Source of the DNA: Actinernus sp. WN-2022
Taxonomy: Eukaryota > Cnidaria > Anthozoa > Actiniaria > Actinernidae
Direction: 5' to 3'
Length of the DNA: 64,000 nucleotides
Assembly: GCA_030867875.1 (NCBI GenBank)
Contig: JAOWCC010001634.1
Coordinates: forward strand, 9,566,778 to 9,630,777
The translations under genes and the position numbers were made by a program. This document shows, in pieces, positions 50,401-62,400 of this stretch (positions are counted from its first letter, which is position 1; every line of letters begins with the position of its first letter). Under the pieces are notes generated by a model that saw only the letters and a list, made by a program, of their open reading frames with translations, had not been told where the DNA came from and made no database searches.

Positions 50401-53400
50401 AAGTAAAGTTCTGTTAAACATATACGTGCAATTTGGAAAACTTCGTTGTTTCACTTGGAGAAAAAAACTAACACGCTGTCCGTAGTCGTGTGGTTGTGTC
50501 GCACAAAATAGTTAAACTACACACATTTGAAACATTTTCCTTATCGAAGGCAATACGTTTTTAGGCCAATAAAATATGTTGAGAAGTCTGGTCGTAGGTT
50601 TGGTTACCATTTGGAGCGGGAGTGCCCACAACACGTGCTGTTGAGCTTTGAGCAGGCTACCTCAAGTGTGAACACAATTTCGGAACACTCAACGTACCTC
50701 ACTGCACTTCTGATTTGTTAACTAGTGCAAACGTATTGCCGGTCTACACACGATCGTTACCCAAATCCCCGGGTCCCCCCCCCCCCCAAAGGTGAACGGG
50801 GTATTGGCGTCAGTGCTGACGTCACGTTCTACTCTACAAAGTACCTTCCATATTCTGACGAGAATCCACGTGGTTTGCACCCATGAACGCTTCTCATAGG
50901 CACCCATCAACGATCGCACGGTTTTCTCTAACCTGCAATGACAGACAGATATCCTTAGTTAGGCCACTATTCCACTATGCCATGTGACGCGAAACGTTAA
51001 TGCAATAATGTTGCGAGAAAAGTTTCATGAAGTTATTACACGATGCAATGGCTCCGCAAGTTTTGCTGCAGCCGTTATCTGAGTAGAAGGCAATTCTACT
51101 TTTGTGTGAAATTGTAATGCGACAAGTTTTCATCATGCTATACCGTGCAATTCTTGCTAAAACCTGCATCGCAACATATCGTTGCGGCATTGAAGTTTCT
51201 CGAACAAATTACACCCGCGTAACAGCGCCATCATTGCTTCTTTATTCCCTGAGTTGTCATTAGGATAGCATCTGAAGGACGAAATACCAATGATTACACT
51301 GCCGAGAGTTTGCAATGGACTGAATATATTTTGTACATGAGCATGAATAACAATCAATGACTTACAGTTCTTCTGTCATGCTCTCCACCGACTTCAGACT
51401 GTCAGGAAAGCACACGAATGCGGCAAGAGCTTGGATAATAACATCTCGTAAATCTGGTTAATAAAGTTTAGAGTATTCAGGCCTTGAAATTACAGGAAAA
51501 TACCACCAGTAACTATTGCTCGTTCTCACTAATTTTACCAGCAACACGATGTGATCCACTAGCAACAACAAATAGCAACAACGCATAGTTCAGCAAGATT
51601 CTACTAGCAACAGTTACGAGTTGCCATGAGATTTTACTATCAACATGGTCTGACCCACTAGCAACAACAAATAGTAACAACAAATAGTTTAGCAAGATTC
51701 TACTAGCAACAGTTGCGAGTTGCCATGAGATTTTACTATCAACATGGTCTGATCCACTAGCAACAACAAATAGTAACAACAAATAACTCAGCAAGATTCT
51801 ATTAGCAACAATTGCGAGTTGCCATGAGATTTTACTATCAACATGGTCTGATCCACTAGCAACAACAAATAGTAACAACAAATAACTCAGCAAGATTCTA
51901 TTAGCAACAATTGCGAGTTGCTATGAGATTTTACTATCAACATGGTCTGATCCACTAGCAACAACAAATAGTTCAACAAGATTCTACTAGAAACAGTTAC
52001 GAGTTGTCATGAGATTTTACTGTCAACATGGTTTGATCCACTAGCAACAACAAATACTTCAGCAAGATTCTACTAGCAACAGTTGCGAGTTGTCATGTGA
52101 TTTTACTCGAGCCTAATCTTGAGCCCTGGTATTAGTGCATGATGGGAATGAAAATAGCTGCTATCTTAAGGAAGTGCTCTGTATACCACATGCACCTCTA
52201 TATAGTCCTACCTGGATTAATAACTCTTGTGTCTGTAAAGTGATTGCACAGGAATGATGCCATCTTGACCAATGTTCCTGCCGAATCTGCAGAGTAATAG
52301 ATAACAAAAGTGATACTGAATAGCAAACAAAATTTTAGAATGCTGTTTCAGAAAGATCAGTTGGAGGTGGAAAATAACATTTACAAACATGTTTTGCTAA
52401 TAACACTTCCGATCTTGTACAAGTGAGCTTAAACTTCAAAACGCTGTTATAGAAAGATCAACAATCAATCACGGAAGGTGGGAAATAGCATTTACAAACA
52501 GGTTTTGCTAATAACACTACCGATCTCGTACAAGTGCCTTTAATAAATGAAGTTATATTGTTTTGCCATCCAGTAAAACCACGTGAATACATTCCTGCAA
52601 AGGCCCATTGTCCGCCATGTTCCCTCCATGACTTCGAGCAAGGGCTCTAAGACAAAATTATCACGGTTTTTTTTCGATCCAATTCCGATCATAAGCTTAG
52701 AATACCGTTTAAAATGTCATGATGTTTTCCCTTAAATGAGCTAACGAATTAAAGTACTTATCTTTTGTCGTACTTTGCTTGTTTCTGACTCCTTCATAAG
52801 CTTCGAATTTCAGTTGTTATGATGAATCCCCTTCATCTTGGTGACTTAATTCCCGGTCGAGCGCATCCTATTGACTCAAATCACTCAACGGACGTCAGTT
52901 AATAAGTTGATGGGACTCAGGGATTCATAACAACTGAAATTCGAAGCTTATGAAGGAGTCAGAAACAAGCAAATTATGACAGAAGATAAGTACTTTAATT
53001 CGTTACCTCATTTATGGGAAAACATGATATTTTGAACGGTATTCTAAACTTTTGATCGGAATTCTTACTGATTGCCAACACTTAATCGAAGCACTGCACT
53101 GTTGTTCTAATATTGCATTTTACTGCATGAACTCGTATTTGTGGTGATATATAGAAACCACTGTGTTTTCCTTTCTATTTTACGTAAGGTTTTTCATAAA
53201 AAAGAAAACCTTACAGAACCTTGGAATAGTGATTTTTTACACTTGGAGGTCTTCATAGCCTGCGTCACATCCGAACTGAACCCCGTAAGTTCGGTAATCG
53301 ATTCGGATTGGCTTTTACTATAATGCTCATCGATGGCCACTGGCCATCGAACTGTCACCAGCCTCTCAGATTGTTATGACGGGAAGTTCATGTCAGAGGC

Positions 53401-56400
53401 CGCTCGGTTGAAATTGGTTTGCATGTGAGTCAGCTGTTAACTTGGGATTTTTCACCCTAGACGAGCTCTCGTCGTTTTCCTGTGTTTTACTATAGGAGAA
53501 GGTTAGGTTTATTTCAATTTCGGGTCAGGTTTTTAAGTAACGTAACATAATAGGCTGTCTGTGGTTTAGTTTTAGTCCCACATGAAAGGAATCTTGCGGA
53601 AGACTTCAGTCACAGAATCCGTCATGACAAAAGGCTCATTCGAGAAACACACAAACAAATATCACAAGCAGCTTGGAAAGATCTAGTATGTGCCACACTT
53701 AAACTCAACTCCGCCGGGTCAACTGCTCTTGTTCTATTGTTCTATATCTAGCTAGCAAATCAATCTCGATTTCAAACTGATATTGTACAGATATTATTGT
53801 TCCTCTCGACGTGTATTTTGAAATGTAAAATAGTCGCAAGTCGCACCGGTGACAGGCTGATGACAGTTGCATGGCCAGTCAGAAAACGTGTAAGAATGAG
53901 CATTAGTGAAAACCAATCAGAATCAATTATATATAATCCTGCAACTACGCTGGGGGTCAGAACAAGCATTTGGTCGCTGTTACGCAGACGGATTTAACCG
54001 GGTTAAATCGGGTTAAATCGGATTTAACCGGATTTAACCGGATTTAACCGGGGTTTAGTTCGGATGCAACACAGGCGACTTTGAAGATAAATGCAGCGCA
54101 AACATTACATATCATCAGTAAAATCAGCCTTATAGGGGAATCGAGTATCTCAATAAAAGTGTAACCCCAGCAGAGAACTAATGCTGGTGTCTTACCATAC
54201 TAACTAGTAAGGATTCAAATTCGAGAAGAAAAGCATTAACATCGTCTTAACGCTTTACAGTGTCAAGATCTCTGTTTCTGGCACTGTTTTCTTAACACAT
54301 GATGCCTTCTGCCTCGTACCTAGACGCTTCTCAGGTAAAGAGATATTAGGGAGCAAAGGGCCACGGGAAGGGAGAAAAAGGAAGTGCAAAGGACCAAGGG
54401 AAGGGATCAGAGGGAGTGTAAAGGACCAAGGGAAAGGATCAGAGAGAGTGTAAAGGACCAAGGGAAGGGATCATAGGGAGTGTAAAGGATCAAGGGAAGG
54501 ATCAGGCGGAGCGCAAAGGACCAAGGGAAGAGATCATAGGGAGCGCAAAAGACCAAGGGAAGGGGTCTAGGGAGCGCAAAGGACCAAGGGAAGGGAGATT
54601 GGGAGAGCCTGGGTGTGAGGCAGTAACGCCTCGCCTTCTCCTTTCACAACACTGCCTGTAGCCTGTGAAAGCAGCCACATCTTTGTGCTGACTCCAACAG
54701 ATTCCCCCAAAGAAACGACTGCAGGAATTAAAGAGCATGAAAATTCCATACTGATGACGTAATTTTTGACCTGAATCCGGGCACAAAATGTCAATCACAG
54801 ATCCTTTTGTCTTATGTTCATAAATTGACATTTTCAACAAACTTCGAGTGCAAAGCGAGCGTTGGGAAATGTTTTTAAACGTTGTGCGGAAGAGCTGTGT
54901 CCTGCTTTTGGCTTTGAATCCCTCATCAACCTTATGCAACTGTTGTAGTGTTGGTAAAGATGTATATGTTTAGTACTCTTTCAGTTTGTTGTACCGCCAC
55001 GCAATTCAAGGCTAACTTATCTTTGCTATTTGAGAAGAGCCGTATCAATGCATTATAGTAGATTTCATTGATTGCTAAACCAATCAATTATTCTTGCTAC
55101 ACCCTGTAAGTTTGTATCGTGTCCATCTGAAGTTTAAGATTAGTGTGTTTGACTAATCATAGAGTTCGTATGTACACAAGAGTCAAGACTTACTTTGAAC
55201 TTTCTGTGGTCAATCAATCAATCAATCAATCAATAACCTTTATTTTAACACGATAATTATTAAAGCTTACAGCTTGTGGGGTCGTGTATAACTAAATATA
55301 TATACAATGATTATAAGATTATAATAATATAAAAACATCTAACGGACGGTTAAACAACTACTGTCTAAATTTATTTACAATAATTAAAAAAGATAATGCT
55401 TTAAAGTTAAAATATGAATTATGTATATAAATATTCCCCTAGTCTAAATTTAGTAGTCTGCACTGAATCCGGACAACAAACTGAACGAGACCTGAGAATT
55501 GTATTCAAGTCTCATCGGTAAACACAAATACATCATAACAGCTGACTGTTGGGGCGGGGGGGGGAGATTCAAAGTCAAAAGCAGCGCACAGCTCTTAGGT
55601 ACAACGTTTAAAAACATCCAAAGAGAATATTTTCCTGCGGTCGCTTTGCACTCGAAGTTTGTTGAAAATGTTTACTTATGTACATAAGACAAAAGGCTCT
55701 GTGATTAACCAATTAAATTTTTTTCCCGGATTCAGGTCAAAAATTACGTCATAAGCATGGAATTATTGCGCTCTTCCTGCACACGTATCTTCGGGGAAAT
55801 CCGTTGGAGCGAGCACAAAGATATGGCTGCTTTCGCAGGCTACACTCCCTACTACTCTAACCATAATGAGAACCATTGTAGTGCACTGTTATTAGACACA
55901 AGTACCTGGTAGTTCACTAAACTTGACAGTGGGGTGGAAGTAGTTTCTGAGTGAGTGGAATGCGTTGATAGCAGCATCGACGTAGAACTCAGGAATGAAC
56001 TCGAACAGTGTTCCTCTAGTGGCCGATCGTGAGATGGACATCAGAACGCAGTGCAACATCCAGTAAATGTCTTCTTGCTTTTTCTACAACATAGAAACGT
56101 TCATGGCAAAAGTGTTACCCTGAAGGGAGGGTGAAAAGGTAAAGGTATGCATTTATATAGCGCAAATTCTATATGAATATATTCAAATGCGCTTCACAAG
56201 GTTATTATTGTGATACGGACTGCTATTGTGGCGCAATGTGCTGCCATGCAGTTTACAATCATGAGTGATTGTTAGTACCTCAGAATACCAGGCTGTTTTA
56301 CCGGGAGACAATCCCTACTTTTTCTCGAAATAACACAACAAGGTCTTCACGCCCCCCTCGTACAGATTGGAAGAGGAAGGAGACAAGGCCAACAGCTTAT

Positions 56401-59400
56401 ACGTCCCTGCCCAAGGACGCGACCGGGATGCGAACCGCTGACCTCCCGCACTCCAGACCGTGCTCTACCAACTGAGCTAACCAGTGAACCCCTGACCTCC
56501 TGCACTCTAGACCGTGCTCTACCAACTGAGCTAACCAGTGAACCCCTGACCTCCCGCACTCTAGACCGTGCTCTACCAACTGAGCTAACCAGTGAACCCC
56601 TGACCTCCCGCACTCTAGACCGTGCTCTACCAACTGAGCTAACCAGTGAGGCGTAAATGGGTTGGGGAAGTGCCATGTCCATCTCAACAATAGTTCCTTG
56701 TATTTCTTGTTAACGCATGAGAAGATACATTGATAAGGAAATCTCTTGAAGAACGAATGTTTTCCCATGCATGCAGAGGATTTGACATGAGCACAACAAA
56801 CAGGCAAGTAGAAGGGTCTAGACGGGACTTAAAAACGGCGACGGCTGTGATGCTTCTATTACTCGCCTTTAATTGCTATGCTTACTCACATTTTCCAACA
56901 ACAGAATAAGCATAGAGTTCCGTTCAGCCCGAACGTAAAATAGAGTGATTTACTTTCTTACGTCACATTCTCTACGAAATGTAAAACCTTGAGTGTCCAC
57001 GTAGGCTTTTGCAGATATACGGCCAAATTCATGTGTGCGTGCATTTTCATTTGCAGTTATTGTATTTTGTAATTTCCGTCGTCCTAGACATTGCCGTCCT
57101 ATACCCCATTCACATCAAAGCTTAAACATGTTTAAAAACTGTTTAATTAAACAAGTTTAAAATAATATCTGTTCCTACCGTGTTGTACTTGCTGGCGCTA
57201 AACTATACTGTACTTACGATTTCACCATAACTAAACAAGCTGTGCGAGGTACTGTAGTTTTAACCCTGTGTTACTAAACACGTCCAGGACTGCATAAACT
57301 CAGTTTAATTAAACAAGTATAAAATAATATCTGTTCCTACCGTGTTGTACTTGCTGGCGCTAAACTATACTGTACTTACAATTTCACCATAACTAAACAA
57401 GCTGTGCGAGGTACTGTAGTTTTAACCCTGTGTTACTAAACACGTCCAGGACTGCATAAACTCAGTTTAATTAAACAAGTATAAAATAATATCTGTTCCT
57501 ACCGTGTTGTACTTGCTGGCGCTAAACTATACTGTACTTACAATTTCACCATAACTAAACAAGCTGTGTGAGGTACTGTAGTTTTAACCCTGTGTTACTA
57601 AACACGTCTAGGACTGCATAAACTCAGTTTAATTAAACAGGTTTACTTGGTGTGAATGGAGCACTAGTTTCTTAAAGTCCCTAATAAGATGTTGGAATTC
57701 TTACTTTCGAGGGGTTGGGATGGGAAGTGTTACCGCTACCTCAATAGCATATTGAAATTGTTATCTAATATATGTCTTCTTTGTCAATGGGCACGCTATT
57801 TATACCTAAAGTCAAAACAACTGTTTTGAAACATCACTGAAAGAAGATTGCCAAACTAGCATTGCATCTGCATTTCTTATTAAGTAATGGTCCGCGCAAG
57901 AGGTAGGCATATGTTATGCATGGAATGTAAAAAGGTGCTAATTGTGGTATTGTTTCAATCTTGCACCTCATTGAAGAAGAATATTTTTTCCCATTTTGTA
58001 AACAGATTTCAATTGCATCTAGTGAAAACTCTCATAACTTTCAATATGACGAACTTTCACTATGGGGAACATTTTTTAATTGAACGTTTTCTTGGTTATT
58101 GTTTTGCACTCTTCTGATTGGACAAAATGTTTTCACACAAAAGAACTCTACCTTTAAAATGCATTTTTAGTGGATAAAATTTCAGAAATTTATGATTTAA
58201 GGGTTGATGAGTTGTCAGTATACTAAAGTGGGGAAAGCAAATTGCATCTGAACAATAGAATTGTGCCTACCTCTTGCGCGAACTGTTACTTAACTAGTGC
58301 ATTCATACTGAGGCACAATGTCCTTATCCTTCTATGGTCACACCTTAGTGAATATCTTCTTAACTAGTGCATTCATACTGAGGCACAATGTCCTTATCCT
58401 TCTATGGTCACACCTTAGTGAATATCAGCGTGGACACCCAGGCCATGTGTCGTGCACAGTTAGTCGTCTCCTCCATGAACACTCGCTTGGACCGGTTCAG
58501 TTCTGACATTACATCGGCACGCTGGCAAGATAAAGTACCATTTATGGGGCTCTTTAGCAACAGAATAATGCAATAATTGTGCTGTATCGGGGACACACTT
58601 GACTACGAAATGTACCATAAAATCCTGGGGCTTATACAACTACATAAAGGTTTTGGGAGCGCTTATAACCGGAGTGGTTTATATCGGGGATGAACAATCT
58701 CCTACCCAGAGCCTCCATTCTTATCGGCCAGCAGAGCATGACATGTATTATATGTATATTCGGATACCTCAGGCTGCAAAAGGGGACATGATACACTGCA
58801 GAAATATAACTCCCTCTACTCCAACACGTTACGCCAGTCGATTTACCTCAGGTGAACAGCGGCGAATTCTGGCTGATGTGTCTTCAAGAGCTTTAATGTT
58901 CTGCTGCATGCTGTCACGTACAGCACGAACCTAAATGGAAATTCACATGCTGATTGTTATCAGTATACCAAGACTAGTATAGAGTTGCCTATTTATACAG
59001 ATCCTAGGTTAATGCTAATCAAGGTTTTGAACAACCAGCCCTGGAGTACCTTAGACAACTGCTTGTGCACAGCAATGTGGTACAGCATGATGACGTCATC
59101 GAGCATTCTGACCAATGAGAGGTCGAGTTGTCTGTCCTGTCCCGCCTCGGAATCAGACTTTTGCTTATTAAGCTCCTCCTTGACCGTGGCTAGAGAACAT
59201 TCAAAACATGGATTAAACATTCAATAAAGCTGAAGTGTCCATACTGTGGCATAATGTACCGTCCATTGGCAACCAAGTTTGAAAGATAGGTTTGGACGAA
59301 CAGTTTTATAAACTGAACCAACGTTTTCCTTGGTTGATATTAGAGAGCTTACACACCAAACGTTTGTGAGTCACGGACGGCAACCGGAAGTCAAATATTC

Positions 59401-62400
59401 CTTTTTAATGCATTTTTACGTCATCACGTGAGTAACAAATGTCAAAACAAGGGTTTTCCCGTCCATGTTGATCGGCCAGAAACGTCTACGATGACATCGG
59501 TGTTGTCAAAAATGGCTGATGTTTTTCAGCTTAAAGTTCTCTATTTACATATAATGTAGGTCGCCAGGACAACTTCAATGATACTGAAACTGGATTGAGT
59601 AAATATCCTACTTACAGTCATATGCCCTTTTCAAGTGGGAGATGACTCCACCTAATCTGAAAAGGAGGATAAATTTGTTTCTCAAACCCTAAAACTATAC
59701 ATCAATTAACAGATTACAGAGAATGCGCTTTATTAATGGATCTTTGTTAACTTCCAAAAAGCAAAGCCTTTGCAAAGTAAAATTGATTTGAAGATTATAT
59801 TTTTCTAAGCTTACATTTTGCAATCGGAATCTACATTGCTGCCAAGTTTAAAACAGCTCAGTCACATATACTTCTAGACTTGCTACAAGTCAACCTCTTT
59901 TCCTCTGAGCCTCTTAGAACGAGCACGATGCACGAGTTGAAGCGAGCGACGAAATCTCGAGATCGACTTGTTTCACTTGTGAGGATTCGAATGTAATTAA
60001 ATAGTCTGGCGCGAAAGTTGATTGACATATGTGATATGCACGTGCGCGTCCGGCCCGTAAAGCTTTATTTACAAACAGTCATACAGTGTAGATTTTTCCA
60101 CCGGTGAATTGGACGCGAAACAGGTAGCAAAATTCCCTTAAACCAGAGAAGCGAAGGTGGGAAATTAAAATCTTGTTTTAAGAGAAGCGAAGGCGGGAAA
60201 TGAAAATCTCGTAAGCGAAGGTGGGAAATGATTTTACAGAATTTGCTTGATTTTACAGAATTTCAAAACTTCCTCAATTTAAAGTTGTGAGCACTCGGGT
60301 ACTTATGAATGGAAACATTCTCATTTAGCAAACACAACTTACCTTGAGGTGTCCCAGTACTGAATGCTGTCATCAAAGAACACGTGTAGAGGTACATATG
60401 CATCTAAGGAAAACAACAAAATATTGGTTCCAACATATGGTAGAAGCCTGCTTGTTGATTGAGCTATAACTTACCACAACTCAGTAACTCACTCAGTCAG
60501 GGTTCGAATTTAACTTTGAGGAAAACTAACCATTCGGGATAGTAGACCCAACTGTAAGATTTGACTGTCCCAAGAATTCTTTGAAACAAGATTTAATTCT
60601 TTGCTAGGGGCTTTCTCTGGATGTAGAATTATTTCAGGTCAAAATTTTTACTTTTGGTTACCTTAAGAAAGTTTTAGTAACCAAAAGTTGAAAACTAGTT
60701 ACTGTTGGTTAACAGGATACTGTTAAATTCGAGCCCTGGATTCACCTGCATAACATACAGTGTAGTGCTATAAGGGAAACAAAACCTTTTCAAATTCAAA
60801 TTTGATCTCGGAAAAGAGGGCCACTTTAATTACCTTGGTGTTAGCATGGTATCACCGTCTCTAAAATTGTTTTTGTTTAGAAGTCAATGCAGCTGGTATT
60901 TCTGGATCTGCATTCTCTAATGTTCTTACTGATGTTGAGTTCATACCTTCACTGCCACCAGCTAATGGTATATGTTCTGCCATTTTGTCCCAGTGATATC
61001 TCAAGGCCTGAATGAGGCGATGGTAGAAACACGTAATAACAGGACCAGCACATGCCGTGGATGGCTGAAGCTGAAAGTATTAGTATGAACCCCAACAGTA
61101 TTAGCACCATGTTATCACAGGGGCTTATTTAATGGGGAGCAGGGCTTATTTGAGAAGGGTACATGCAAATTGAGATTCTACTGATGTGAGCTGTCAAATT
61201 TCAGGTCAATTGTTGCCAGTAGTTAACAAAACGAACACCAATTAAAATTGTTATTCTGAGAATTAGTGCCCCTGCCTTACTGGAAGAAGAGCCCCCATTA
61301 AATGCAAAGTTTCAAAGATAGCCTAACTCTCCAAAAGAGGATACTACAGAGAAATGCTACCGTTTAAAGATGAAATGAAGGCCACCTCCAAGATTTAGTT
61401 AGTCAGAACTTCCTTGCTTGCAAGTCAGTATTTTGACAGTGTATAATTTGTGAAGGTTATCAATTAAATTCCTTCCCCCTTCTTATTCCCATAACTGTTC
61501 AAGTTAATTACTCCAGGCAATGGGTGTGAATATCAGGAAAAGGACTAAAACATGATTATTGTACAGTACATCTGACACACCAGACGTCATCACAGTATCA
61601 TTACTGAGATACTCATGATTAGGTCAAGTTCACCATGGGGCTGTTTGTACATGTGCACAATGTAATAACGTACTAATTAAAGAAATTTAGAAAAATTCAC
61701 CCTTAGGTTCTTACTGTCATAGTAGTCAGCATATTCTCCTGGAGATATTTCCTGAATTTGTCAAGGAACATAACACGAGTAGACTTGCAGCCCTATACAA
61801 TAGGTAGCAATTGGGAGTTATAGTTATTAAGAATGCCTGTCTCAAATAGTCATAAATTGAAGGGCTGTGTGCAAAAAGGGCGTTAGTGATTCTTGATCAT
61901 GTTCTAAATTCTCCCTTAAAAAACCCCAAAGAAATTGAAGGAGAATTTAGAACGTGATCAAGAGTCACTTATGCCCATTTTTGCACACAGCCCTTCAATT
62001 GTTGCTGGAATGGTATGGTTTTGGTGTCTTGGCTGAAGTCTGCACAAGCGTCCAATTAAAAATCATTTTGACACAAATATAATTATGATTATTACTGTTA
62101 TAGTAATGTCACTCGAACCATAAATGGTCATTGCTTTTTTTTGCCTTTTTTCAGCAGCAGCCAATCATAGGCGTAATACGAAACAATGGTTCATATATTT
62201 GTTATGACTTTGCTATGATTGGATGGCATTGCAGAAATGTAGATTTCATTGTTTCAGAGACGTTGCTGATTGGACAACAGAGAAAATAAAGTCTAAAAAA
62301 GCAACTTCCATTCACAAAATTTTGGAATGTCCACACTACCAATTGAGCAAACTAAAGATTTGCTGAGTCAAACTAATTTGATAAGTACTTCACAATATTA

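Noticed and set aside
50722..50919. Continuous minus-strand frame extending the RNF123 exon past 50845
   Set aside because: The extension runs through a 14-base C run and is unlike the family; a GTAC donor ends the exon first.
51513..51893. 126-codon hydrophobic frame
   Set aside because: It is the 99-bp tandem repeat read in one frame; later units are broken.
54502..54939. 145-codon minus-strand frame
   Set aside because: It spans one arm of an inverted repeat and a purine-rich minisatellite, with no domain.
56455..56655. Genuine tRNA genes
   Set aside because: The heads have an A box but no full clover leaf, and internal copies lack an intact B box.
56397..56807. Open frames with 18-residue repeats on the minus strand
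   Set aside because: They are the translation of tandem tRNA-like SINE heads, a well-known false protein.
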